A DNA stretch of 64,000 nt. It comes from Saccharomonospora piscinae. GTDB lineage: Bacteria; Actinomycetota; Actinomycetes; Mycobacteriales; Pseudonocardiaceae. Position 1 is the stretch's first letter. The number at the start of each line of letters is the position of its first letter. The notes under the pieces are model-generated. The model saw nothing but the letters and a program-made list of their open reading frames with translations, did not search any database and was not told the DNA's origin. The position numbers were made by a program, and so were the translations under genes. Below are positions 50,746 to 58,110 of the stretch, piece by piece. The DNA lies in the NCBI RefSeq assembly GCF_005862235.1, contig NZ_VCEK01000002.1, positions 434,001 to 498,000 on the forward strand, read 5' to 3'.

Positions 50746-52359
50746 GTGTCCAGCGATAGTCCTTCCTCGCGGCCGGAACCGACGCCCGACACGGCGTCGC
50801 TGGACGCGTCGCAGCGGGTGATCCCGAGCTGGTCCGAGCCACTGGCCGAGGCGGCCTCCCGCCCCGTCGGAGGACCGCTCGGCCGGCACGCGGCCGTGGG
50901 CAGGCACTGGTTCTGGACTCCGTTGCGCGTGTGCCTGCTGCTGGCTGTGCTGGCTCTCACCGCGGGCTGGTTCGGCAAGGCCGCCTGCATCCAGCAGTAC
51001 GTCACCGACCAGGGCGACGCGGAACTGGACTGGCGTTCGGGCAGGCAGTACGTCGCGATGTGCTATTCGGACATCGTGCCGCTGTACGGGGCCGAGCGCC
51101 TCGACGAGGACGACACCTTCCCCTACGCCACGAGCTGGGTGGAGAACGAGGGCACCGAACACGAGCAGGTCCGCTACATGGAATACCCCGTGCTGAGCGG
51201 GCTGTTCCAGTGGGTCAACGCGGAACTCACCCACGGCTGGATCGCCGGGGCCGAGGCGGGGTGGCTGCCCACGGCGTTGCCCGTGGCGGTGTACTTCAAC
51301 ATCACGGCGTTCTTCCTCGCGGCGGCCTGGTTGGTCACGGTGTGGGCGGTGGCGAGAACCGCGCGACGCCGCGTGTGGGACGCGGCGATAGTGGCCGTGT
51401 CACCGCTGGTGGTGGTCCACGCCTTCACCAACTTCGACACGCTGGCCACGGCTGCCGCCGCCGTGGGTCTGCTCGCGTGGGCACGCCGGAGACCCGTGCT
51501 CGCCGGGGTGCTGCTCGGTGTGGGGGCGGCGGCGAAGCTGTACCCGCTTTTCTTCCTCGGCCCGCTGCTGGTGCTGTGCCTGCGCGCGGGCAAGGTCGGC
51601 GCGTGGGTGCGAGCGGCGGGCGCCGCCGCGCTCACCTGGGGTGTCGTGAACCTGCCCTTCATGGTCTTCCTGCGCGACGGCTGGTCGGAGTTCTTCCGGC
51701 TCAACACCGAGCGGGACATGGATCCCGACTCGCTCTACAACGTCGTCTCCTACTTCACCGGGTGGGAGGGCTTCGACGGCCCGCTCGCCCCCGGCGAGGC
51801 CCCAGAACTGCTCAACACGATCAGCGGCGCCGCGTTCCTCGCGCTGTGCGCGGGCGTGGCGTGGGTGGCGTTGTCGGCACCCCGGCGACCGCGCGTGGCC
51901 CAGCTGTGTTTCCTGGTGGTCGCGGCGTTCCTGCTCACCAACAAGGTGTGGAGCCCGCAGTACTCGCTGTGGCTGGTCCCCCTGGCCGTGCTGGCGCTGC
52001 CACGGTGGCGGCTGCTGCTCGGCTGGATGATCGTGGACGCGCTCGTGTGGGCACCGCGGATGTTCTACTACCTTGGCGTCGACGACAAGGGACTGCCCGA
52101 GGGCTGGTTCCTCGGCACGGTCGTGGTGCGCGACCTCGTGGTCGTCCTGCTCTGCGTGCTGATCCTGCGGGAGATCTACCGCCCGTCACGTGACGCGGTG
52201 CGCGCGGGCGGAGTGGACGACCCGGCAGGCGGCGTGCTCGACGGCGCCGACGACCGCGTCGTGCTCCGCCTGCCACGCCGAGGGGCACGCGGTGGCAGGC
52301 GCGACTCTCAGCGGGACTCTCACAGCCGTTCCCGCAGGAAGGCGATGTCGGCGGCCTGA
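50746..52359 (+). CDS. GT87-family polyprenyl-phosphate-sugar mannosyltransferase-like membrane protein
   Basis: This 537-residue protein (Rv0051 counterpart) has about ten to twelve membrane helices, starting at 62-80, and a large external loop (about 85-160) with LDWRSGRQYVAMCYSDIVPL and a conserved-type ExPVLSGLFQW. The DUF2029/GT87 family uses lipid-linked sugars to build PIMs, lipomannan or arabinan. The last ~45 residues are Arg/Asp-rich and cytoplasmic. Its 3' end overlaps the convergent endonuclease IV gene by 40 bases. Position between ponA and the rpsF operon is the same as in M. tuberculosis. Confidence 0.85.
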   Translation: MSSDSPSSRPEPTPDTASLDASQRVIPSWSEPLAEAASRPVGGPLGRHAAVGRHWFWTPLRVCLLLAVLALTAGWFGKAACIQQYVTDQGDAELDWRSGRQYVAMCYSDIVPLYGAERLDEDDTFPYATSWVENEGTEHEQVRYMEYPVLSGLFQWVNAELTHGWIAGAEAGWLPTALPVAVYFNITAFFLAAAWLVTVWAVARTARRRVWDAAIVAVSPLVVVHAFTNFDTLATAAAAVGLLAWARRRPVLAGVLLGVGAAAKLYPLFFLGPLLVLCLRAGKVGAWVRAAGAAALTWGVVNLPFMVFLRDGWSEFFRLNTERDMDPDSLYNVVSYFTGWEGFDGPLAPGEAPELLNTISGAAFLALCAGVAWVALSAPRRPRVAQLCFLVVAAFLLTNKVWSPQYSLWLVPLAVLALPRWRLLLGWMIVDALVWAPRMFYYLGVDDKGLPEGWFLGTVVVRDLVVVLLCVLILREIYRPSRDAVRAGGVDDPAGGVLDGADDRVVLRLPRRGARGGRRDSQRDSHSRSRRKAMSAA

Positions 52360-53090
52360 CCCTCCCGCGGGGTCTCGACGATCACCGGGGCACCGGCCTC
52401 CCGTGCCACCGACACGAGCAACTCGGGATCGATCGTGCCGTCGCCGCCGGTCACGTTGGCGTGCCGATCGCGCTGGGAACCGCGCTCGTCGCGCGAGTTG
52501 TTGAGGTGCACCAGATCGATGCGGCCGGTGACGGCCCTGACCTTCTCGACCGCGTCCGCCAGATCCCACCCCGCTGCGTGCGCGTGGCACGTGTCGAGAC
52601 AGAACCCGGCGCCGAAGTCCGCGACCCGGTCCCACAACCGCGCCAGCATGTCGATCTCGCGCGCCATCGCCCCCTCGCCGCCCGCCGTGTTCTCGATCAG
52701 CAACGGCACGCCGAACCCGCCCTGCTCGGCCTGCCGCTCGAAGAGCTTGCGCCAGTTCGACAGACCCTCGTCGACATCCTCGCCCTGACGGACGTGCCCA
52801 CCGTGCACGATGAGCCCTCGCGCGCCCGTCTCCGCCGCCGCCGTGGCGTGCAGCGCCACGGTCTTGCGGGACGGGATGCGGATGCGGTTGTTCAACGACG
52901 CCACATTGAGCACATAGGGCGCGTGGATGTAGACCCCGATGCCCGCGTCGGCCAGTTCGGCCGCCTGCGGGTGCGGTTGGGGCTTCTTCCAGCCCTGGGG
53001 GTCGGCGAGGAAGAACTGGACGATGTCCGCCGCGCGCTCGCGGGCGGCCGAGGCGGGGTCGTCGTCACGAACGTGCGCACCGATCAGCAT
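52320..53090 (-). CDS. nfo: Endonuclease IV-type AP endonuclease (TIM barrel)
   Basis: This 256-residue Zn-dependent enzyme should cleave at abasic sites in base-excision repair. Zn ligands and barrel motifs: IGAHVRDDD (His 5), YIHAPYVLN (His near 57), LIVHGGHV (about 97), LIENTAGGEG (Glu near 130), FCLDTCHAHAAGWD (Asp/His near 167), LVHLNNSRDERGSQRDRHAN (20 residues) and PVIVETPREG at the end. The leaderless -10 box fixes the ATG at 53090. It is inserted, on the opposite strand, into the ponA-rpsF block. Confidence 0.92.
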   Translation of the reverse strand: MLIGAHVRDDDPASAARERAADIVQFFLADPQGWKKPQPHPQAAELADAGIGVYIHAPYVLNVASLNNRIRIPSRKTVALHATAAAETGARGLIVHGGHVRQGEDVDEGLSNWRKLFERQAEQGGFGVPLLIENTAGGEGAMAREIDMLARLWDRVADFGAGFCLDTCHAHAAGWDLADAVEKVRAVTGRIDLVHLNNSRDERGSQRDRHANVTGGDGTIDPELLVSVAREAGAPVIVETPREGQAADIAFLRERL

Positions 53091-53096
53091 GGGACG

Positions 53097-53102
53097 AGGG
53101 TA
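53097..53102 (-). promoter_or_regulatory. -10 box, leaderless nfo mRNA
   Basis: TACCCT on the minus strand ends 6 bases before the ATG at 53090. Confidence 0.55.
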
Positions 53103-53164
53103 GCGATTCCGGGACGGCCAAATCGAGTACCGTGGGCCGGTCCCACACGGTTGAGAACGATCAC

Positions 53165-54028
53165 ATGACAACGGGAGAAAGCGGGACGGGGACCGCACCG
53201 GAGAGCGAGGGCACACGGCTCATGGAAACCGGGTATCGGCACAACGGGAGATTCCGTTCGACACCTCCGGCGGCAGGCGCGTCGGCGGTGGCTGCGACGA
53301 CGTCGGTGGCGCTGCTCGCGCTGCTGGCCCTGCCCGGCAGCGCGGCCGCGCAGGAAACCGACCCTGTCATCTCGGGCGACTGCCCTGGTCACAGCACGCA
53401 GGGCGAGCCGCTGGCCCTGGACTCGTCGGCGCTGGGGCTGCGGGTCGAACTGGGGGAGAGCGACACGGGACTGCTCCGGGAGAACGGCCCCGTGACCGGG
53501 CTGGTGGGCGATGTCTGCGAGGTCGGCAAGGGCACCGTGAATGGCCTGGCGGAACCGGTGCAGAAGGTGCTGCCCGGAAAAGAACCCGCAACACCCGAAT
53601 CGAGTGACACACCAGAGAGTGAAATCGACGACGATTCCGCGGGCGGCGATTCCGCTCCGATTCCGGCGCCGCCCCCCGCACCGGACACCGGCGAGCACGA
53701 CAGCCCCACCACACCGACAGCACCGCCGACTCCCACGGCTCACGATTCGGCGGCCACACCCGGCCCCGCGTCGGCCGGTGACGGCGGCGGGCCCGGCAGG
53801 GTGAGCCTCGACGGTGCCGCCCTCCGGCGCACGAGCACGCCCTCGGCGCCCCCCGCCGCAGACGACGACCGGCGCGGCAGCGCGTTCACCGCCGAGCGCC
53901 ACGACGCCGGCCCGGCACACGACCGCGAGGCACTCGAACGCCTTCCCCTGCTGCTGGCCGTCATCGCACTGGTACTCGTGGCGGCGGCGCTGGCCCACAC
54001 GTGGGCCCGGCGCACCCTGCTGCGTTGA
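53165..54028 (+). CDS. Surface protein with C-terminal membrane anchor, copy 1
   Basis: This 287-residue protein has an extended N-terminal region (about 1-40), a signal-type helix (about 44-62, ending GSAAAQE), a Cys-containing core (about 65-130, CPGHSTQGEPL and DVCEVG), a long Pro/Ser/Thr/Asp linker and a C-terminal helix preceded by ERLPLLLAVIALV and followed by the basic THTWARRTLLR-type end. It would be exposed outside and anchored at the C-terminus. The start could also be the ATG at 53222, nearer the signal. No known family recognised. Tandem with a related gene. Confidence 0.7.
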   Translation: MTTGESGTGTAPESEGTRLMETGYRHNGRFRSTPPAAGASAVAATTSVALLALLALPGSAAAQETDPVISGDCPGHSTQGEPLALDSSALGLRVELGESDTGLLRENGPVTGLVGDVCEVGKGTVNGLAEPVQKVLPGKEPATPESSDTPESEIDDDSAGGDSAPIPAPPPAPDTGEHDSPTTPTAPPTPTAHDSAATPGPASAGDGGGPGRVSLDGAALRRTSTPSAPPAADDDRRGSAFTAERHDAGPAHDREALERLPLLLAVIALVLVAAALAHTWARRTLLR

Positions 54029-54126
54029 CGAACCGCGCCCCGCGAAACGGATCGACGGCGACCGTCACCCACGACGGTCGCCGTCGTTATGCCTGTCGAC
54101 ACGTCGCCGACGAGGGAGGCAACCCC

Positions 54127-55152
54127 GTGCGCATCAGCACCGCCGCACTCAACCGGGTGGTTCGCCGGGCGTTGGGCACAACGGTGGCGACGGCGGTGAT
54201 CGGCGGCACGGCCGTGCTGACGGCGGGCGCGGCAGGCGCCGCCGCCGTCGTGACGGCGGACACCTGTGCGGGCGTCGTGGCGGGCAGGACCGCCGACACC
54301 GTGTCGATCGACGGCGAGGCGCTGGCGGGTCTGGTCAAGCAGGGCGCGAAGGAAGCCCAGACCATCGTCGTCATCCACCACCTCACCATCTGGCCGAACC
54401 ACCTCGCGCGAAAGATCTCCGACGAGCCGGTCGAGATCGGCACCGTGCCCGAGAAACGCACCAGCACCATCGACGGTGACACGATCGCCACCGCCGTCAC
54501 CGACGCGCTCGACGGCTCGGCCGGGCTGGGTGCGCTGCCCTCCACCCAGCGCACCACCCTCGACCAGATCGCCGCGACCGTGTCGGCCGCGTGCGAGATC
54601 ACGGTCGAGAACGCGCGATCCACCGAGCCCGGCACGAACTCGCCCGCCCCCGGCTCGGCCGAGGGCACCGGAACGAGCGAGGACCGAGACGGCCGGGGTG
54701 ATCGGGACTCCAACTCCGCGGACTCCGGCTCCGACTCCGACTCGGACTCCGGCGCGGCCGGGGACGGCGGGGACGGCGAGGTCGCCGCGGGCGGGCTCCA
54801 GGGCAGCGGCGACGCCAGGGTGGCGCGGGACGACTACAGCGGCATCCCCGCGGCCGACGCTCCCGGAGCGGGCATCGCCGTGCCGGAGGACCTGCGTTAC
54901 GCACCGGCCAACGGCGTTCCGGGCGACATCCTCACCCCGCGTTACGGAACCCTCGACGGGGAGACCGGGGAGACCGGGGAGCACGGCAACAGCACGGGCT
55001 CCGGCGACGTGCGCGACGCGGGCGACGCCGAGACCCTCGCGGCGCACGAGCAGAGCCAGACCGTGCGGCTGCCCATGCTGCTGGCCGTGGTGGCACTGGC
55101 CGCCGTGACGGCGGGCCTGGTGCGAACGTGGGCCCTGCGCCGCGCGTCCTGA
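54127..55152 (+). CDS. Surface protein with C-terminal membrane anchor, copy 2
   Basis: This 341-residue protein has a signal peptide (TTVATAVIGGTAVLTAGAAG, about 18-37), two Cys (in ADTCAG and SAACEIT) bounding a ~110-residue folded domain, a Gly/Ser/Asp-rich linker with a short SDSDSDS run (about 190-250) and a C-terminal helix RLPMLLAVVALAAVTAGLVR with tail TWALRRAS. The GTG has GAGGGAGG 7 bases upstream. The C-terminal anchor is the same type as in copy 1. It immediately precedes the rpsF promoter. No known family recognised. Confidence 0.75.
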   Translation: MRISTAALNRVVRRALGTTVATAVIGGTAVLTAGAAGAAAVVTADTCAGVVAGRTADTVSIDGEALAGLVKQGAKEAQTIVVIHHLTIWPNHLARKISDEPVEIGTVPEKRTSTIDGDTIATAVTDALDGSAGLGALPSTQRTTLDQIAATVSAACEITVENARSTEPGTNSPAPGSAEGTGTSEDRDGRGDRDSNSADSGSDSDSDSGAAGDGGDGEVAAGGLQGSGDARVARDDYSGIPAADAPGAGIAVPEDLRYAPANGVPGDILTPRYGTLDGETGETGEHGNSTGSGDVRDAGDAETLAAHEQSQTVRLPMLLAVVALAAVTAGLVRTWALRRAS

Positions 55153-55192
55153 CCAGGTCAGACCCGCGAGCGGCCGAAGTAGCCTCCCTGGT

Positions 55193-55198
55193 TACACT
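55193..55198 (+). promoter_or_regulatory. -10 box of the rpsF operon
   Basis: TACACT lies 68 bases before the chosen rpsF start, leaving room for the structured leader. No good -35 is visible. Confidence 0.5.
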
Positions 55199-55212
55199 GA
55201 CTGACTGACAAC

Positions 55213-55256
55213 CCTCCTGTCACGGAACGTCCGTGACCGCACGAGCCCACAGGAGG
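55213..55256 (+). promoter_or_regulatory. rpsF leader structure, probable S6:S18-binding autoregulatory element
   Basis: CCTCCTGT (55213-55220) pairs perfectly with ACAGGAGG (55249-55256), which contains the ribosome binding site. Inside is a second hairpin CACGGA-ACG-TCCGTG (55221-55235) directly followed by ACCG (55236-55239). A CCG in an internal loop beside a hairpin, with the binding site sequestered, is the known plan of the S6:S18 leader motif. Excess S6:S18 would then repress the operon. Confidence 0.65.
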
Positions 55257-55265
55257 TGAGTGGTT

Positions 55266-55598
55266 GTGTCACGCCATTACGAGGTAATGGTGATCCTCGA
55301 CCCGTCGCTCGACGAGCGCACCGTGGCCCCGACCCTGGAGAACTACCTCCAGGTCATCCGGAATTCCGGGGGCAACGTGGAGAAGGTCGACGTGTGGGGC
55401 CGCCGCAGGCTGTCCTACGAGATCGCCAAGCACGCCGAAGGCATCTACGCCGTGCTGGACCTCTTCTCCGACTCCGACGCCGTGAAGGAACTCGACCGGC
55501 AGCTCTCGCTCCAGGAGACGATCCTGCGCACCAAGGTCGTGCGCAAGCGACCGCCGCGTGGCGCGAAGAAGGCCGCGAAGTCCGGCGCGAAGGCCTGA
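55266..55598 (+). CDS. rpsF: 30S ribosomal protein S6
   Basis: This 110-residue protein of the small-subunit platform binds 16S rRNA with S18. It begins [16 protein letters not shown], contains [13 protein letters not shown] and ends in a basic tail. The GTG at 55266 is chosen because it lies 9 bases from AGGAGG; the in-frame GTG at 55260 is only 3 bases from it. First gene of rpsF-ssb-rpsR-rplI. Confidence 0.97.
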   Translation: MSRHYEVMVILDPSLDERTVAPTLENYLQVIRNSGGNVEKVDVWGRRRLSYEIAKHAEGIYAVLDLFSDSDAVKELDRQLSLQETILRTKVVRKRPPRGAKKAAKSGAKA

Positions 55599-55610
55599 GG
55601 CTGATAACCG

Positions 55611-56102
55611 ATGGCCGGAGACACCATCATCACCGTGGTCGGCAACCTGACGGCCGACCCCGAACTGCGATTCACGCCGTCCGGTGCGGCGGTCGCGAAC
55701 TTCACGGTCGCGTCCACGCCCCGCATGTTCGACCGCCAGACCGGCGAGTGGAAGGACGGCGAGGCGCTGTTCCTGCGCTGCAACATCTGGCGGCAGGCGG
55801 CCGAGAACGTCGCCGAGACCCTCACCAGGGGTGCCAGGGTCATCGTGCAGGGCAGGCTCAAGCAGCGGTCTTTCGAGACCAAGGAAGGCGAGAAGCGCAC
55901 GGTCGTCGAACTCGAGGTCGATGAGATCGGCCCGTCCCTGCGCTACGCCACGGCGAAGGTCAACAAGGTCAGTCGAGGCAGCGGCGGCGGCAGCGGGGGT
56001 GGATTCGGCGGCGGCGGCGGTGCGCCTGCCGACGACCCGTGGGGTTCGGCGCCTCCCGCGGGCGGCGGGGGCGGCGGATTCTCCGACGAGCCGCCGTTCT
56101 AG
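55611..56102 (+). CDS. ssb: Single-stranded DNA-binding protein
   Basis: This 163-residue SSB has an OB-fold (about 1-112: [55 protein letters not shown]) and a Gly-rich disordered tail ending in the acidic tip DEPPF, which recruits replication and repair proteins. It coats ssDNA as a tetramer. The placement between rpsF and rpsR is universal in actinobacteria. Its gene is 12 bases after rpsF. Confidence 0.97.
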   Translation: MAGDTIITVVGNLTADPELRFTPSGAAVANFTVASTPRMFDRQTGEWKDGEALFLRCNIWRQAAENVAETLTRGARVIVQGRLKQRSFETKEGEKRTVVELEVDEIGPSLRYATAKVNKVSRGSGGGSGGGFGGGGGAPADDPWGSAPPAGGGGGGFSDEPPF

Positions 56103-56150
56103 TCGCCTCGCCTTCGTAGCAACCACACCGACGTTCCCCAGGAGTACATC

Positions 56151-56399
56151 GTGGCGAAGCCACCCATTCGCAAGCCGAAGAAGAAGGTCTGCGTGTTCTG
56201 CAAGGCCGAGAAGCAGGGACACCCCGAGCTGATCGACTACAAGGACACCACCATGCTGCGGAAGTACATCTCCGACCGCGGCAAGATCCGTGCCCGCCGG
56301 GTCACCGGCAACTGCAGCCAGCACCAGCGTGACATCGCCATCGCGGTCAAGAACTCGCGTGAGATGGCGCTGCTGCCCTACACGTCGACGGCGCGCTGA
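56151..56399 (+). CDS. rpsR: 30S ribosomal protein S18
   Basis: This 82-residue platform protein partners with S6. It has the core [15 protein letters not shown] and the ending REMALLPYT. It carries CVFC (about 14-17) and NCSQHQRD (about 54), fitting the zinc-binding (C+) form of S18. Some actinobacteria keep a Zn-free paralogue elsewhere for zinc starvation; none is seen here. GTG start with AGGAG upstream. Confidence 0.96.
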   Translation: MAKPPIRKPKKKVCVFCKAEKQGHPELIDYKDTTMLRKYISDRGKIRARRVTGNCSQHQRDIAIAVKNSREMALLPYTSTAR

Positions 56400-56413
56400 G
56401 GGGGAGATCGGAC

Positions 56414-56869
56414 ATGGCGAAGATCATCCTCACCACCGACGTGGCGCACCTCGGCGGCCCCGGCGACGTCGTCGAGGTCAAGGACGGCTACGCCCGCAAC
56501 TACCTGCTGCCGCGGGGGTTCGCGATGGCGGCCACGAAGGGCGCGGAGAAGAACATCCGCACCATCCGGCGTGCCCAGGAGTCGCGGCGCATCCGTGACC
56601 TCGACCACGCCAAGGAGATCCGCTCGACGCTGGAGGGCCTCGGCGCCATCCAGGTCAAGGGCAAGGCGGCCGAGGGCTCGAAGAAGCTGTTCGGTTCCAT
56701 CACGGCCACCGACATCGTGGCGGCGATCAAGGCCGCGGGCGGTCCGCAGCTCGACAAGCGGGTGCTCGACACCGGCCAGCACATCAAGACGCTGGGCAAG
56801 CACCAGGTCCGTGCCCGCCTGCACCCTGACGTGACGGCGGACGTGCGGCTGGAGGTCGTGCCCCAGTAA
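56414..56869 (+). CDS. rplI: 50S ribosomal protein L9
   Basis: This 151-residue protein has the N-terminal 23S rRNA-binding domain (KIILTTDVAHLGGPGDVVEV, VKDGYARNYLLPRGFA), a long connecting helix (about 42-75) and a C-terminal domain (about 80-151, ending VRLEVVPQ). Last gene of the ribosomal/ssb operon, followed by a strong hairpin. Confidence 0.97.
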   Translation: MAKIILTTDVAHLGGPGDVVEVKDGYARNYLLPRGFAMAATKGAEKNIRTIRRAQESRRIRDLDHAKEIRSTLEGLGAIQVKGKAAEGSKKLFGSITATDIVAAIKAAGGPQLDKRVLDTGQHIKTLGKHQVRARLHPDVTADVRLEVVPQ

Positions 56870-56887
56870 GGCACACCGGCACCACCG

Positions 56888-56949
56888 CGAAACGGCAACG
56901 GCGGGATCCCTTCTCGGGGGTTCCGCCGTTGCCGTTTCGATATGCACGA
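56888..56949 (+). terminator. Terminator of the rpsF-ssb-rpsR-rplI operon
   Basis: CGAAACGGCAACGGCGG (56888-56904) pairs perfectly with 56933-56949 (17 bp, two more pairs inside), 19 bases after the rplI stop. There is no long T-tract. Confidence 0.9.
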
Positions 56950-57001
56950 AGGGAACCCCGCGCACCCCTGTGACGTCGGACGTATCGGGCTCATCCGGCG
57001 C

Positions 57002-57031
57002 TTGACGCGCTTCAACGGCCCTGAGCACACT
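57002..57031 (+). promoter_or_regulatory. Housekeeping-type promoter of the type VII-associated locus
   Basis: TTGACG (57002-57007), 18 bases and CACACT (57026-57031) precede the ATG at 57066 by 34 bases. GAAGGGGACAGGGG supplies the ribosome site. Confidence 0.6.
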
Positions 57032-57065
57032 GCTTCTCACCACGAGGCGTTGAAGGGGACAGGGG

Positions 57066-57491
57066 ATGGCGAACGTGGCAGTGGACGACGGTGGATTCAT
57101 CGGCAAGGCCATGGGGGGCATGGTGTCGCTGGCGGCGCCCGCGGTGGCGGGGGCGCCGCGACCCAGCGGCGGGGGATACACGTTCTCCCGGGAGGAGATC
57201 GACCAGGTCATCGCGGAGTGGGAGGACCTGCGGCAGTCCCTCACCGACGACTACGGCCGGGCCCAGGTGATGGCCCACGTGCAGGCACCGGGAGCCGAGT
57301 TCGCGAGCGACGACTTCGCCCGGTACGCCAACCCCTCGGGCAAGGCGTTCATGCAGGCGACCGCCAAGATGCTCGACTATGTCGAGCAGTACATCGAGGC
57401 GCTGCGGAACGCCCGCGACGGCATCTCGACCCGCGAGGAACAGTCCCAGGAGGACGTCAGCAAGCTGGGCTCGGGAGTGATCGACGTATGA
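57066..57491 (+). CDS. Small helical protein of the EspG/PPE locus (possible PE/WXG100-like partner)
   Basis: This 141-residue protein has a Gly/Ala-rich N-terminus (about 1-35), then two long helices: about 41-63 (FSREEIDQVIAEWEDLRQSL) and about 92-118 (GKAFMQATAKMLDYVEQYIEA), joined by a Pro/Gly turn (QAPGAEFASDDF and YANPSG). A two-helix hairpin with a Trp in the first helix resembles WXG100 and PE-like substrates of type VII secretion. A clear YxxxD/E export motif is not seen. It starts the operon, and its stop overlaps the DUF3558 start (ATGA). Assignment as a PPE partner is inferred from position. Confidence 0.75.
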   Translation: MANVAVDDGGFIGKAMGGMVSLAAPAVAGAPRPSGGGYTFSREEIDQVIAEWEDLRQSLTDDYGRAQVMAHVQAPGAEFASDDFARYANPSGKAFMQATAKMLDYVEQYIEALRNARDGISTREEQSQEDVSKLGSGVIDV

Positions 57492-58105
57492 CGCGGCGCA
57501 CCGGCACCGCCCGCACCGGGGTGGCACTGACGGCCGCTGTCGTGGCGGCGCTGCTCACGGCGTGCGACGACGGGGGCCGCACGTCGCCACCGTTGCCGCC
57601 GCCTTCGCCGTCCCCGTCGTCCGGCTCGCCCGACGCCGGTGGCGAGGCGCCGTCGGTGCCGAACCCGCTGGACTCCGCGTCGCTGACCGGCGATCCCTGC
57701 GCGGCACTCACGGAGGAGCAGCGGAGCGAACTCGGACTGGCGGCCGGAAGCGTCAGGGAGAGCGCCGAGACGGCGGGCGACGCCTGCCGCTGGGAACGCA
57801 CCGAGGACAGCCTGGATCTGGCGGACCTCGCGCTCGTGACGGAGAACGCCAACGGGTTGAGCGACATTTACGGGTTCGAGGACCGAAACGACTACTTCGA
57901 ACCGACCGAGGTCGCCGGTTACCCGGCCGTCTACACCGGACTGATCGACAACAGGGACTCCGGCATGTGCGACCTGTGGGTCGGCGTGAACGACAGCGAG
58001 GTCCTGTACATCCTGACCAACCTCGCCTCGGCGGACACTGCCGAGGCGTCGTGCGGCCTGGCCGCGGACGTGGCCGACGCCGCCATCAGCACCCTGGGGG
58101 GTTGA
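57488..58105 (+). CDS. DUF3558 lipoprotein
   Basis: This 205-residue lipoprotein has signal VALTAAVVAALLTAC (lipobox LLTAC, Cys near 25), a Pro/Ser linker and the DUF3558 domain with LTGDPCAALTEEQRSELGLA, DACRWER, MCDLWVGV and a final ASCGLAADVADA: the four-Cys pattern implies two disulfides. The family is common in mycolata and Pseudonocardiaceae beside type VII genes; its function is unknown. Translationally coupled to the first gene by a four-base overlap. Confidence 0.88.
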   Translation: MTRRTGTARTGVALTAAVVAALLTACDDGGRTSPPLPPPSPSPSSGSPDAGGEAPSVPNPLDSASLTGDPCAALTEEQRSELGLAAGSVRESAETAGDACRWERTEDSLDLADLALVTENANGLSDIYGFEDRNDYFEPTEVAGYPAVYTGLIDNRDSGMCDLWVGVNDSEVLYILTNLASADTAEASCGLAADVADAAISTLGG

Positions 58106-58110
58106 GCGAC

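Noticed and set aside
47372-50842. Very long open frame antisense to ponA (also long antisense frames over 36.5-39.3, 11.8-14.2 and 4.3-5.3 kb)
   Set aside because: These mirror the real genes in GC-rich DNA; their translations are low-complexity His/Arg/Gly/Val-rich text with no motif, while the opposite strand encodes clear families.
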